64,000 nt of DNA from Streptomyces sp. NBC_01750 (lineage in GTDB: Bacteria; Actinomycetota; Actinomycetes; Streptomycetales; Streptomycetaceae), in NCBI RefSeq assembly GCF_035918095.1, contig NZ_CP109137.1, positions 8,682,001-8,746,000 on the forward strand, read 5' to 3'. Each line of letters opens with the position of its first letter. Position 1 is the first letter of the stretch. The translations under genes and the position numbers were made by a program. The notes under the pieces are model-generated. The model saw only the letters and a program-made list of their open reading frames with translations. It was not told the DNA's origin and ran no database searches. Shown piece by piece: positions 26,318 through 35,095 of the stretch.

Positions 26318-27403
26318 ATGGACACCACTGCCACACCCAGCGGCTGGAACCTGCTCGTCTCCCGCGATGACCTGTCGACCACCAAGCTGGTCGACGCGCC
26401 GATCCCGGAAGTCCGGGACGGCGAAGTACTGCTGCGGGTCGACCGGGTCGGCCTCACCGCCAACAACGTCACCTACGCCGCACTCGGCGACTCCTTCCGC
26501 TACTGGGAGTTCTTCCCGGCCCCGGCAGGCTGGGGGATCGTCCCGCTCTGGGGCTTCGCCGAGGTCGTGGCATCCCGGGTCGACGGCGTCGAGCCCGGCA
26601 GCCGCCACTACGGCTATCTGCCGTGCGCCAGCCACCTGTTGGCGCGGCCCGGGCGGGTGGACGAGCGCGGCTTCCGGGACGCCAGCCCCCACCGGAAGAC
26701 GCTGCCCCCGCCCTACAGCGCCTACGCGCTCACCACGGGCGACCTCGCGTACGAGGCCGACCGCGAGAACCTGCAGATCCTCTACCGCCCGCTGTTCTGG
26801 ACCTCATTCATGCTGGCCGACTGGATCGTCGACAACGCCTGGCTGGGCGCACGCACCGCTCTCCTGTCGTCCGCGTCGAGCAAAACCGCCTACGGTGCCG
26901 CCTTCCTGCTCCAAGGGCAGGGGCACGAGGTAGTGGGCCTGACATCCCGGCGCAACCTCGCCTTCACCGAGAGTCTGGGGTGCTACGACCGGGTGCTGAC
27001 GTACGAGGAGGTCTCTCAGCTCTCCCCGGCCGCGCCCATCCTGTACGCCGACTTCGCCGGCGACGAGTCACTGAGCGCCGCGCTGCGCACTCACCTCGGC
27101 GACGCCTTGGTGCACCACGTGGTCGTCGGCGTAACCACCCAGCAGCCCGGGCCCGCCGGCACACTCGCCGACACGGGACCGGGCATGTTCTTCGCACCCG
27201 ACCAGATGCGCAAGCGCATCGGCGACTGGGGGCGCGCGGGGCTGGACCGCCGCTTCGCCGACGCCTGGCAGCGATTCGCCCCCGTGGTCGAAGGGTGGGT
27301 AGACGTCGTCCACAGCAACGGCCCTCAGGCCCTGGAGCAGGTCTGGCACGAGGTCCAGTCGGGGCGGACCGCCCCGCGCACCGGCCATGTGATTGCTCTC
27401 TGA
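26318..27403 (+). CDS. DUF2855 family protein (MDR-like oxidoreductase fold)
   Basis: 361 residues. It resembles medium-chain dehydrogenase/quinone-oxidoreductase proteins that have lost the usual glycine-rich nucleotide loop. The N-terminal GroES-like part is VRDGEVLLRVDRVGLTANNVTYAALGD, and the later helix ALLSSASSKTAYGAAFLL with GLTSRRNLAFTESLGCYD stands where the Rossmann fold should be. This pattern is that of DUF2855, which is often under TetR control. No substrate is known. It should be induced when the TetR at 25628 binds its ligand. Confidence 0.85.
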   Translation: MDTTATPSGWNLLVSRDDLSTTKLVDAPIPEVRDGEVLLRVDRVGLTANNVTYAALGDSFRYWEFFPAPAGWGIVPLWGFAEVVASRVDGVEPGSRHYGYLPCASHLLARPGRVDERGFRDASPHRKTLPPPYSAYALTTGDLAYEADRENLQILYRPLFWTSFMLADWIVDNAWLGARTALLSSASSKTAYGAAFLLQGQGHEVVGLTSRRNLAFTESLGCYDRVLTYEEVSQLSPAAPILYADFAGDESLSAALRTHLGDALVHHVVVGVTTQQPGPAGTLADTGPGMFFAPDQMRKRIGDWGRAGLDRRFADAWQRFAPVVEGWVDVVHSNGPQALEQVWHEVQSGRTAPRTGHVIAL

Positions 27404-27693
27404 CACATCGACAACGAGCTGGTGGCAGACGCCGTTCGCAGCATTATCTCGGTGGAGCAGCGACCGGATGTGGCGGGGCCACGGCCGGCAGCGGTGGCGG
27501 CTACTGGAACCCACCGCTTGCTGCCAGCGACATCAGCAGGCTCTCCCTTCCATCTCGACCAGTCAGAGGGCTTCGCTTCCCGCCACTGACTCACCCAGCA
27601 CTCAAGGGCTCACCGACCACTTGGTCCGGGAGCCCTTCTGCTTCCGGCTCCCCGCATTCCCCAGTTGGTTCATTTCGTGGACCAACTGGGACG
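27404..27693. other. Gene-free stretch
   Basis: A short plus-strand frame follows the DUF2855 stop (HIDNELVADAVRSIIS...), but it has no recognised relatives and no start. I see no gene here. Confidence 0.3.
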
Positions 27694-28020
27694 GTGTACG
27701 TCTCTGACCGGAGCAACCACACGACGCCCGGCTGGCTTCGCGGCGCCCAGTACCGTCACGGCGACGCATGGGTGATCACCGCATGCTGCGACATCGACAT
27801 GGCCAACCTTGTCCCGCTGGAGGACGCCCTCACGAAAGCAGCCTCGGAGCATCCCCTCGTGGTGCTGGACGCTGCGGCCATCACGTTCGGAGACTCCCGC
27901 TCCTCAGCGTCCTCCTGCGTACTCACCGGGCAACCACCCTGCGTACCGCCGCCGCCCCGCACCAGACCCGAACCCGCGCCCCTCGGTTACCGCAGGCGGT
28001 CAACTCCTCGAAGGAATCGG
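27694..28020 (+). pseudogene. STAS-domain anti-sigma factor antagonist, frameshifted
   Basis: The first frame reads HGDAWVITACCDIDMANLVP, then EDALTKAASEHPLVVLDAAAITFGDS, the N-terminal two thirds of a STAS domain with the usual ...LVVLD-S...F-DS motif around the phospho-acceptor Ser. Near 27897 the meaning shifts frame and continues LLSVLLRTHRATTLRTAAAPHQ, the following STAS helix. One indel therefore breaks the gene. In the intact family the Gly of CGDIDM is usual; here it reads CCDIDM. Confidence 0.65.
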
Positions 28021-28239
28021 TGAGATATGGGCTACATCGCGGAACGGGGATGAGACAAGGCCGCACGGGATGCGTATCGAGTCACAACGAAACAGCGAAG
28101 CCCCACCCGTGCGGGCCGGCTCCCGCAAGGGCGCCGTCCTCGCGATCACAACCCAAGATTCTGGTACGCAACCGCACACGAAAGACGTGCTGGTCTGTCG
28201 CCGACAGGTCATCCAGCCGTTGGTGGAGGAGGACTGCCG

Positions 28240-29352
28240 GTGGGACTCAACGACACCGAGCCTCCGCGAGCGCCCGGTTCAATGCCTGATATCGGGCAGG
28301 AGATACGGGACTCCTTTCAAGCCGTGCTGGATGCCTTGGACGCCGCACGCGCCGACCTGTACGCGTCCGACGAGCGTGAGGGGTGGGCCGAGAGCCCGCC
28401 ACCGTCGTGGTCGCAACGCAGCGAACCGGCCGGGAGCGCCGGCATCACTCATCCGGCCTCACCCCTTGCCGCGATCCCCGTTCCGCCCCCACCTCGATGG
28501 ACACAGCCGGTCGGGCATGGTGAGGGGCTCGAGGACGTGGATCCGGATCCTCCGCACGTTGTCCAGCCCTCTGCCGTGGAGCCGCTGCGGACCCGTGGCG
28601 TACACCAGCCCAACACCCCGCGGGATGTCGCGGTGGAGCCGCTGTGGTTGCGCGGCGCGCGTCTGGAGCCTGTTCCTCCTCCGTCGGTTGGAAAGCCGCC
28701 GACGGCGAGTGGCACAGGCTCAGCGCACGCCGCGCCGCCGTTGACCTTCCTGCGCCCGGCTGCCCCGCAGGAGGGCGCGTACCGCAGGACCGGCCCGGGC
28801 CTGGACTTCACTCGGTCGGCGACCCCCCAACGCCCGGTCTCGCCCCCGGAGTCGCCGGCACCACTCGCCCGCGCGCATGCGAGAAAGAGAAGTCGCGGAT
28901 GGCGGCGTTTCACCGATCGGCGGGCCGGTCGCGTCGCCGGAGCCTTCGGGGCGGGCGCCGTGAGCGGATTGATCCTTGCCTATTCGCTGCTGGTCAACGA
29001 CAACAACGACAACCCGGCGCCGGCGGCTCCCTCCCCGCCCTCCGGGCAACCGGACCAGCCGCTGCCCGACAACCCCGCTCCCACGCTGCCCGACAACCCC
29101 GCTCCCTCGCTGCCCGAGATCCCGGGCACGGGCGTGCTGCGGCAGGGCGACAGCGGCCATGGAGTGTACGAGTTGCAGGTACGTCTGCTCCAAGTCCCGA
29201 ACATCTACGACGGCGGCGCGATCGATGGCCGCTACGGCATGGAGGTCGGGGCGGCCGTGGCCAGATTCCAGAAGTGGTACGGCATCCAAGGCGACGAAAC
29301 CGGGGTTTACGGTGACCACACTCGCCTCGCCCTTATGCTGCGCACCAAATAG
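28240..29352 (+). CDS. Membrane-anchored peptidoglycan-binding domain protein
   Basis: 370 residues from a GTG at 28240. A long Pro/Glu-rich, probably disordered cytoplasmic region (~1-215) is followed by a basic patch, one transmembrane helix (~230-249, GAVSGLILAYSLLV) and a Pro-rich spacer with the repeated PLPDNPAPTLPDNPAPSLPE. The C-terminal domain (~297-370) has GVLRQGDSGHGVYELQVRLLQV and VARFQKWYGI, a classic PG_binding_1 fold placed outside the membrane. It probably tethers a cytoplasmic partner to the cell wall. Related Streptomyces proteins are common and uncharacterised. Confidence 0.85.
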   Translation: MGLNDTEPPRAPGSMPDIGQEIRDSFQAVLDALDAARADLYASDEREGWAESPPPSWSQRSEPAGSAGITHPASPLAAIPVPPPPRWTQPVGHGEGLEDVDPDPPHVVQPSAVEPLRTRGVHQPNTPRDVAVEPLWLRGARLEPVPPPSVGKPPTASGTGSAHAAPPLTFLRPAAPQEGAYRRTGPGLDFTRSATPQRPVSPPESPAPLARAHARKRSRGWRRFTDRRAGRVAGAFGAGAVSGLILAYSLLVNDNNDNPAPAAPSPPSGQPDQPLPDNPAPTLPDNPAPSLPEIPGTGVLRQGDSGHGVYELQVRLLQVPNIYDGGAIDGRYGMEVGAAVARFQKWYGIQGDETGVYGDHTRLALMLRTK

Positions 29353-29426
29353 TCGGCGGCCATGTGGCGAAGACGGTCTGGGGACGACCAGCCCGGCCGG
29401 GCTGGCCTTCCCTTTCCCAGGACTGC

Positions 29427-29620
29427 GGCACGCGGGCCCGCGACGCGATTCTCGACACCGTCGGCGACCTGATGTCGCCGCACGGCCACACTGCCACGTC
29501 CCATCGTGATGATCTCCGCCGCGTCCGGCTTGCCGGTCAGCTCCCTCTACTGGCACCTCGGCAGCAAGGACGGGATCTACACCGCGTTGCTACAACGCGA
29601 CGCAGATCGCTCTGTCGGCC
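29427..29620 (+). pseudogene. TetR family regulator, frameshifted N-terminal remnant
   Basis: Frame one gives GTRARDAILDTVGDLMSPHG and then loses sense. From about 29500 a second frame continues VMISAASGLPVSSLYWHLGSKDGIYTALLQRDAD, the recognition helix and first ligand-domain helix of a TetR protein. The rest is not recognisable. Confidence 0.65.
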
Positions 29621-30101
29621 CCTTACGTCCCCGGTCGAGGTGCCGGGCGCCGACGTCGCGCAGCGTCTGGCCCGCACCCCGAGGGCACACTCGCCCGCAT
29701 CCCTGAGTGTCCGGGGGAGCGCCGACGGGTTCTACCGCCTTGCTGCGCCCCTCATGGCGCGGACGGTCCGTTTCTCGATCGGCACGGATTCCGCGACCTC
29801 GAAAGTCACGCTCCTGCCCAGCCGGCACTGACACCCTCGGCGGAGCCGGAGACCTGCCCTGTCCGAGGCTGCTCAGGTGCTGGATGCCGCAATGCGGGGG
29901 ACCTCGCATGCTGGGTCGCCGGCCGACCATCACGGCCCGCCTCCGCCTCGGTGGCCTGCTCCCAGCCGATGATGTCGCCACGTCCGCCGACCCCGTCCGC
30001 CGCGCACGCTTCAGTGAACGCAGGCTGATGGGGCCGCCCCCGTCGGCCGGGTGTGTGGGCCGTTCCACGCAGGTGAGCGAGATAACGTGGAGTAACGGCT
30101 G
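29621..30101. other. Gene-free stretch
   Basis: Possible decayed remainder of the TetR pseudogene in its first part. No coding frame, repeat or hairpin stands out otherwise. Confidence 0.3.
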
Positions 30102-30293
30102 TTACTCCTGGGGGTATATATCCCCAGCGGCCATGGCGCTCTCCTGCTCGCTCTGCGCATGCAGTTTGCGCGCCCGGTCCTGGAGACGCTGACGCTCCTC
30201 CGGGTCGGTCGCCCGTTCCGCCTCCTTTTTCAGGGCATCGGCCTCCTGTCGCAGTTGACGGACGTGGCTCCCGGATTCGCCTGAACCGCTCAT
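30102..30293 (-). CDS. Small coiled-coil protein, DUF6381-like
   Basis: 63 residues from an ATG at 30293. The body is one charged amphipathic helix (RQLRQEADALKKEAERATDP, ERQRLQDRARKLHAQSEQES) ending in GDIYPQE. This matches a small Streptomyces family that I recall as DUF6381. No catalytic features. The next gene upstream on the same strand is an SRPBCC protein 121 bp away, so they may be co-transcribed. Confidence 0.7.
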   Translation of the reverse strand: MSGSGESGSHVRQLRQEADALKKEAERATDPEERQRLQDRARKLHAQSEQESAMAAGDIYPQE

Positions 30294-30414
30294 GACCACT
30301 CCTCGGACGTTCGGGATGAGCGCTGGCCCCCTCAGGGAATCAGCGCCCTGGCGACTTTGCATCCCGAACGGTCCTGGGCAGGAATCCTCGACGTCTTTCA
30401 TGCCGGGTTGATGT

Positions 30415-30873
30415 TCAGGCGGGGCTGACGCGGCCCCGCCACGATCCGGATTCCTCGCCGCGCTGTTCGATGAACTCCTTGAAGCGCCGCATGTCGCCCT
30501 TCACGCGCCGGTCGATCAACCCGACAGCGGACGCGGCCTTGTCCGCCGCCCCGGTCGGTTCCACGTCCATGACGAGTTCCACTCGGGTGTGTGTGTCGTC
30601 GAGGCGCTGGAAGTGGACCATGCCCATCTGCTGCGTGTCGCCGCTGATCGTGCGCCAGGCGATCCGTTCGTCGGGGAGCTGGTCGACGATCTCGGTGTCG
30701 AATTCCCGCCGCACGCCACCGATCTTGGTGGTCCAGTGGTTGTGGGTGTTGTCGAGCTGGGTGACTTCCTCGACTCCCTCCATGAACTTCGGGAATTCCT
30801 CGAACTGCGTCCACTGGTTGTAAGCGGTGTGGACGGGAACCTTGACCTCGACCGATTCCTTGACCGTGCTCAT
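30415..30873 (-). CDS. SRPBCC family (polyketide cyclase/START-like) protein
   Basis: 152 residues from an ATG at 30873 with GGAAAGGAAG upstream. The sequence MSTVKESVEVKVPVHTAYNQ, then WTQFEEFPKFMEGVEEV, LPDERIAWRTISGD and LMDVEP is typical of the 'CoxG/cyclase2' branch of the START/Bet v 1 fold, which makes a hydrophobic cavity. The ligand is unknown. Members of this branch are often expressed under osmotic or stationary-phase stress in Streptomyces. Confidence 0.88.
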   Translation of the reverse strand: MSTVKESVEVKVPVHTAYNQWTQFEEFPKFMEGVEEVTQLDNTHNHWTTKIGGVRREFDTEIVDQLPDERIAWRTISGDTQQMGMVHFQRLDDTHTRVELVMDVEPTGAADKAASAVGLIDRRVKGDMRRFKEFIEQRGEESGSWRGRVSPA

Positions 30874-31199
30874 GCCAGTACTTCCTTTCCGCATCCATGG
30901 CGCCGGCAGCAGGTCTGCCGTACGCGGAGGGGCAGATGCGGCGAGTACCCCCGATGGCCCGGATTACGACCCCGCGAGCCGTCCTGGATCAAGGGCCGGA
31001 CGTTGGTCGTGCCGCAGGCCCGGGAAGCGGGTGGCGCACCATTCCGGCACGGGGTCATTCGTGTCGGTCTGTGCCACCAGTTCCGGGCGCACCCAACAAC
31101 GGCTCACACAATGAGGTGGATCGTTCCTGGGTGCCGTGTCCGGGGCGGGAGTTGAGCGTTCGTTCTCGAACACCAGGGATGACTCCAGCCGACCGAGTC
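30874..31199. other. Gene-free stretch, promoter of the SRPBCC gene
   Basis: No gene is seen; several Arg/Pro-rich open frames are not credible. The promoter for the leftward SRPBCC gene should be near 30890-30950. Confidence 0.3.
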
Positions 31200-31325
31200 A
31201 CGGACTGCGGCGCAGGCGTGGGTGAGGGCGAGACGGTAGGAATCGGTGCCGGGTCTGGATCAGGTTGCCGTCGAAGGTGAGAGGGTCGACGATGGCCGCG
31301 CGGAGTGTGGCTCCGGCCAGACTCT
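31200..31325 (-). pseudogene. IstB-like transposon ATPase, C-terminal remnant
   Basis: The minus strand reads TLRAAIVDPLTFDGNLIQT, and then in a shifted frame GTDSYRLALTH. This is the closing motif (a-hydrophobic-DRLTF-....-ETGT-SYRL) of Streptomyces IS21-type IstB helper ATPases. Only the last ~40 codons survive and they are frameshifted. Confidence 0.5.
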
Positions 31326-31424
31326 CCGCCAACACCGGGCGGTGTCGCCGCCGATCGGCAACCGGTGTCAGGACTCGCAGACAAAGCCAGGTCAGTGAGG
31401 GCGTTGCCGGCGGTCGGCCGAGTT

Positions 31425-31688
31425 CACAGGGCGGGCGCTCCGCCGTCATCTGGCCGAGCACGGAGATCCGGCGTTCCGGGCCGCCCTCGCCGAACAGGTT
31501 GGTGTTGAGGGTGGAGGACACCCACAGCCACCACGCGGGAGCGAACGGCGCCAGCATTGTCAGCGCGCAGCGCGGCGGCCGATGCTGGGACTGCCGGCGA
31601 GCGGACGGGCCAACTGGGCGACGAATGCAACGAACATCAGGTCGTAGAAGAGCTCGAGCCAGCCGGCATGCCGTTCTCCGGTTGTCAT
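31425..31688 (-). pseudogene. Low temperature requirement A (LtrA)-like membrane protein, N-terminal remnant
   Basis: An ATG at 31688 begins MTTGERHAGWLELFYDLMFV AFVAQLA, the first membrane helix of LtrA-type proteins. Near 31570 the frame shifts, and FAPAWWLWVSSTLNTNLFGE continues the next conserved helix. After GQM the similarity ends, so the gene is both frameshifted and truncated and abuts the IstB remnant. Confidence 0.65.
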
Positions 31689-31873
31689 GGGCCTACCCAA
31701 GCCCGCCCGTGCCCGGCGGCCTGCCGCGACACTCCGGCCTCGGAGGCCTGGATGACCGGCGCTCCGGTGGCTGAGACGGGCGGCTCGGGGATCACGTGCC
31801 ACCGGGCGCAGGTGGGGCCCGTCCAGGAGGTGCTGATGTGTGTGCTTACGCCAGTTGGAGATCCTGGGCGACG

Positions 31874-31981
31874 CGGCGCCAGGCGGCGCGCGACGCGGGA
31901 ATGCGACCGCGTGTGGCGAAACGGGTGGCCAGATCGATCAGGAATCGAGAAGCGCGGGTCATGGAGCCGCACCTAGCATAA
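31874..31981 (+). pseudogene. AraC-family regulator, 3' end remnant
   Basis: The 3' end encodes RPRVAKRVARSIRNREARVM and EPHLA before TAA, closely matching the tail of the AraC gene at 32755 ([15 protein letters not shown]...EPQLA). Both lie directly in front of a VOC gene, so an AraC-VOC unit appears twice, the first with its AraC almost deleted. Confidence 0.6.
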
Positions 31982-31986
31982 TCGTC

Positions 31987-32397
31987 ATGGACATCACCAT
32001 TCACACGAGCTTCCTCCCGCATGACGACCCGGACGCGTCCCTGGCTTTCTATCGCGACGCTCTCGGCTTCGAGGTCCGCAACGACGTCGGGCAGGGCAAG
32101 ATGCGCTGGATCACGGTCGGCCCCGTCGGCCAGCCCGGCACGTCCATCCTCCTGGCGCCGCCGGCCGCCGACCCCGGCATCACCGAGGACGAGCGCAGCA
32201 CCATCGCCGAGATGATGGCCAAGGGCACCTACGGCTGGATCCTGCTGGCCACCCGGGACCTCGACGGCACTTTCGAGAAGCTGCAGGCCGGCGACGCTGA
32301 GGTCGTCCAGGAGCCGACCGAGCAGCCGTACGGCATCCGCGACTGCGCCTTCCGCGATCCCGCGGGCAACCTGGTCCGCATCCAGGAGCTTCGCTGA
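31987..32397 (+). CDS. VOC family (glyoxalase/bleomycin-resistance fold) protein
   Basis: 136 residues from an ATG at 31987. Two beta-alpha-beta-beta-beta modules: HTSFLPHDDPDASLAFYRDALGFEVRND, then GWILLATRDLDGTFEKLQ and IRDCAFRDPAGNLVRIQE. The metal-ligand-type positions His at the start of strand 1 and Glu in the last strand are present. Members bind or modify small molecules; the substrate is unknown. The gene sits 5 bp after the remnant of an AraC regulator that probably once controlled it. Confidence 0.9.
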   Translation: MDITIHTSFLPHDDPDASLAFYRDALGFEVRNDVGQGKMRWITVGPVGQPGTSILLAPPAADPGITEDERSTIAEMMAKGTYGWILLATRDLDGTFEKLQAGDAEVVQEPTEQPYGIRDCAFRDPAGNLVRIQELR

Positions 32398-32420
32398 GCC
32401 GTCCGGTCATCGATCCGGCC

Positions 32421-32736
32421 ATGATGGCCGGCGTCGCGACCACCTGCGAAGAATGCGGCGGCCGGTGCGTCGAGGCTGCTGTCCTCGACCACCCCCTCGG
32501 CGGCCGCACCATCGCAGGTGCTCGCCATGTCGGCTGCCGAGACCGAGGCGCGCAGGCCTGCCGCCCACAAGGGCGGCGTCTATATCCTCGTCGAGCCGAC
32601 CACCGGCCTCCGGCGCGCCGACGTCAAGCAGTTGCTCGGTCTGCTCGACCGGCTCGTCGACTCCGGCAAGCCGGTCATCGCGATCGAGCACCTCGCCGCC
32701 TACCTCGGCATGCCACGCAGGTGCCCGCAGACATCG
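32421..32736 (+). pseudogene. UvrA-like ABC ATPase (drug-resistance type), internally deleted remnant
   Basis: The first part reads [20 protein letters not shown], the zinc-finger-side motif of UvrA-like proteins. Then, in another frame from about 32520, [20 protein letters not shown] and [20 protein letters not shown] give the second Walker B and switch region. The ~100 residues between, including the signature motif, are missing. The Walker B Asp is Val (LVEPTTGL instead of LDEPTTGL). Clearly non-functional. Confidence 0.75.
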
Positions 32737-32754
32737 ATGAAAGGGAGTTCTCTC

Positions 32755-33219
32755 ATGTGTAACCCCTCGTGGGGGCACGCACGCGCCACGGCGCAGCGCC
32801 TGAGTGACCTCGCGCGACTGCGCCGCGTCCGCGACCGGATCGACCGGGAGTACGCGCAGCCGCTGAACGTCGAGGCGCTCGCCCGCGGCGTGAACATGTC
32901 CGCCGGGCACCTCAGCCGCCAGTTCCGGCTGGCGTACGGCGAGTCGCCGTACGCGTACCTGATGACGCGTCGCATCGAGCGCGCGACGGCGCTGCTGCGT
33001 CGTGGCGACCTCAGCGTCACCGACGTCTGCTTCGCGGTCGGCTGCTCATCGCTGGGCACCTTCAGCACCCGCTTCACCGAGCTGGTCGGCATGCCGCCCA
33101 GCGCCTACCGACGCCGCGCAACCGGCGCTGCGGCGGGGATGCCGCCGTGCGTGGCGAAACAGGTGACAAGACCGATCAGGAATCAAGAAGCGCCGGGCAC
33201 CGAGCCGCAACTAGCGTGA
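32755..33219 (+). CDS. AraC-family transcriptional regulator (single DNA-binding domain)
   Basis: 154 residues from an ATG at 32755 behind AAAGGGAG. It is essentially only the tandem helix-turn-helix domain: [29 protein letters not shown] and [33 protein letters not shown], both canonical. There is no separate ligand-binding domain. The stop TGA shares its last base with the ATG of the following VOC gene (TGATG), so the two are translationally coupled. The regulator may act with the VOC protein as a sensor. Confidence 0.9.
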   Translation: MCNPSWGHARATAQRLSDLARLRRVRDRIDREYAQPLNVEALARGVNMSAGHLSRQFRLAYGESPYAYLMTRRIERATALLRRGDLSVTDVCFAVGCSSLGTFSTRFTELVGMPPSAYRRRATGAAAGMPPCVAKQVTRPIRNQEAPGTEPQLA

Positions 33220-33851
33220 TGGCCATGGCATCCATCGAATCCGTCACCCTCGACGTGGCCGACCCCACGGCCGCCAACCGCTTCTACACCGCCGCCTTCG
33301 GTTTGGACACGCAGATACACCTGCGGGCCTCGGAGGCACCCACAACCGGCTTCCGTGGTTTCACGCTGTCGCTCACGGTGTCCCAGCCGGCCACCGTCAA
33401 CAGCCTTATCGACGCCGCCCTCGAGGCCGGCGCCACGCCGCTGAAGCCCGCCGCGAAGTCGCTCTGGGGCTACGGCGGTGTCGTGCAGGCCCCGGACGGG
33501 ACGATCTGGAAGGTCGCGACCTCGGCGAAGAAGGACACCGGCCCTGCCACCCGGGAGGTCGACGAGATCGTGCTCCTGCTGGGCGTCGCTGACGTGGCTG
33601 CGAGCAAGCGGTTCTACGTCGATCAAGGCCTTGCCGTGGCGAAGAGCTTCGGCCGCATGTACGTCGAGTTCGCTGCTGGGTCGGGTCCCGTCAAGCTGGC
33701 GCTGTACAGGCGCCGTGCCCTGGCCAAGGACGCCGGCGTCTCTCCCGACGGCACCGGATCGCACCGGCTCATGATCGGCGGCGATGCCGGGCCTTTCACC
33801 GACCCGGACGGGTTTGCATGGGAGGCCGCATCGCCGGCACCCACGCCCTGA
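33219..33851 (+). CDS. Two-domain VOC family protein
   Basis: 210 residues. The ATG at 33219 overlaps the AraC stop; a second ATG at 33225 is also possible. Two glyoxalase-like halves: SVTLDVADPTAANRFYTAAFG ... VQAPDGTIWKVA and EIVLLLGVADVAASKRFYVD ... FTDPDGFAWE. Such fused VOC proteins form a complete active-site barrel in one chain. Tight coupling to an AraC regulator is repeated in many Streptomyces. Substrate unknown. Confidence 0.9.
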   Translation: MAMASIESVTLDVADPTAANRFYTAAFGLDTQIHLRASEAPTTGFRGFTLSLTVSQPATVNSLIDAALEAGATPLKPAAKSLWGYGGVVQAPDGTIWKVATSAKKDTGPATREVDEIVLLLGVADVAASKRFYVDQGLAVAKSFGRMYVEFAAGSGPVKLALYRRRALAKDAGVSPDGTGSHRLMIGGDAGPFTDPDGFAWEAASPAPTP

Positions 33852-33982
33852 TGTGTCACTGCTGCCTGCCCTGCCTGGTGCCAGTGCGCTGTTCGACCGC
33901 GAGGGGATGGTCGGTGGGCTCCAGCTCGATGATCGGACGCCTGCCGACCGGACGCGTTTGAGCGTGCACTGCCGGAGGCCGC

Positions 33983-34215
33983 TTGACGACGTCGGCCACG
34001 GTGGCCGCCCACCGGTTCCACCGCCCACCCGGCGCGGATGGCCTCGTCGTCCTTTCCCGCAGGTGGGTAGTGGAACGCACATGGTCGCGGATCATGCGGG
34101 ACCGCCGCTGCCGCGACCACGAACGCCTCCCCGAGATGAGCAGATCCCTCATCACCCGGGTTGCGATCAGGCTCATGAGCCGACGCCTCACTTCCGCAAA
34201 GCCCAGCCCGCCACT
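33983..34215 (+). pseudogene. IS5-family transposase, C-terminal remnant
   Basis: Reads DGLVVLSRRWVVERTWSRIM, then DHERLPEMSRSLITRVAIRLMSRRL. This is the C-terminal catalytic Glu region (RRWVVERT-W) and tail of IS5/IS427-type transposases. The upstream part is absent and no intact start exists. Confidence 0.7.
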
Positions 34216-34399
34216 CGCCGCGACGCCTCCCCGTACTCTCTGCCGCAGGCCGCTTGACCTGCGTGGTTTTCAGAGTCCGTGCTGGTGTCTCTGCCGCCCG
34301 CGAGGTTCGGGGGATCTCTACCGGCGGCCGCTGTCAGTCAGGGAACGGGTCTGGTTCGATGAAGGGTCGATTCCGCTATCGGTCCGGGGGTGCCCGATC

Positions 34400-34640
34400 C
34401 TGAACACCTCGCTCGCGGAGGCCCTGTCCGTCGTCTTGCTGCTGGCGGTGCTGGCTTGTGCGGTGGTGCGCCCGTGGGGCTGGCCGGAGGCGGTCGTGGC
34501 GGTCCCGGCCGCCGCCGTGGTGATCGGCACCGGGGCGATCTCACTGGACCACGCCCGCGCGGAGGCGGAGCGGCTGGGGCCCGTGATCGGGTTCCTGGCC
34601 GCGGTGCTGGTGCTGGCCCAGCTGTGTGACGACGACTGCG
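34400..34640 (+). pseudogene. ArsB/SLC13-type anion permease, N-terminal fragment
   Basis: Reads LNTSLAEALSVVLLLAVLAC, VVRPWGWPEAVVAVPAAAVV, then RLGPVIGFLAAVLVLAQLCDD. These are the first three membrane helices of ArsB/NhaD-type permeases, with the conserved ...GPVIGFLAAVLVLA-LCDDEG segment. The sequence diverges just after LCDDD, where an inverted transposase fragment begins. The start codon is also unclear. Confidence 0.7.
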
Positions 34641-34758
34641 AGTCGATGATCAGCGTCACCGGGTAGGGGCACCGGCCCAGGTCGGTGCGGATCCGGCGCC
34701 CGAGCCGGTCGCGGAGCCAGGCCACCGTCCCTGCCCGATTCCACCTCGCGATGAACGA
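34636..34758 (-). pseudogene. IS5-family transposase, internal fragment (inverted)
   Basis: The minus strand reads WNRAGTVAWLRDRLGRRIRT and YPVTLIIDSQS. This resembles the region leading to the first catalytic Asp (A--IDSQSV) of IS5-type transposases. It directly abuts the ArsB fragment and lies opposite to the two other IS5 pieces nearby. Confidence 0.45.
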
Positions 34759-34909
34759 CGTCTTCACTTCCAGCAACGTCATGCTGATTGGGCTGACACT
34801 GCCGGCCCTGCACGTCGCGGGGACAGGCAGCGGCTGGTCCGGCCGGAGCCACAGACGCTGATCCGCCCCGGACACCAAATAGCGCGGTCGCCACCGGCTC
34901 CGACCTTGT

Positions 34910-35060
34910 CTGCCGAGCCCGATATGCCACCGCCAGGCGCCGCTGCTACCCCTCCGACACCACCAACGCCGAATGGGCCGTGCTCGAACCCCGGCTGCCC
35001 ATCCCGGCCTGCCAGACCAAGAAGGGCGGCCGGCCGGAGAAATCAGCCCATCGGGCAGCG
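34910..35060 (+). pseudogene. IS5-family transposase, N-terminal remnant
   Basis: Reads YPSDTTNAEWAVLEPRLPIP, then KKGGRPEKSAHR. This is the standard N-terminus (YPSD-TD-EWA-LEP-LP...GGRPEKHPRR) of Streptomyces IS5-type transposases. It ends abruptly where the DUF6233-like gene converges on it. Confidence 0.7.
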
Positions 35061-35095
35061 CCACGCCGGGAGTCGGGCCCGGGTTGCACCAGCGG

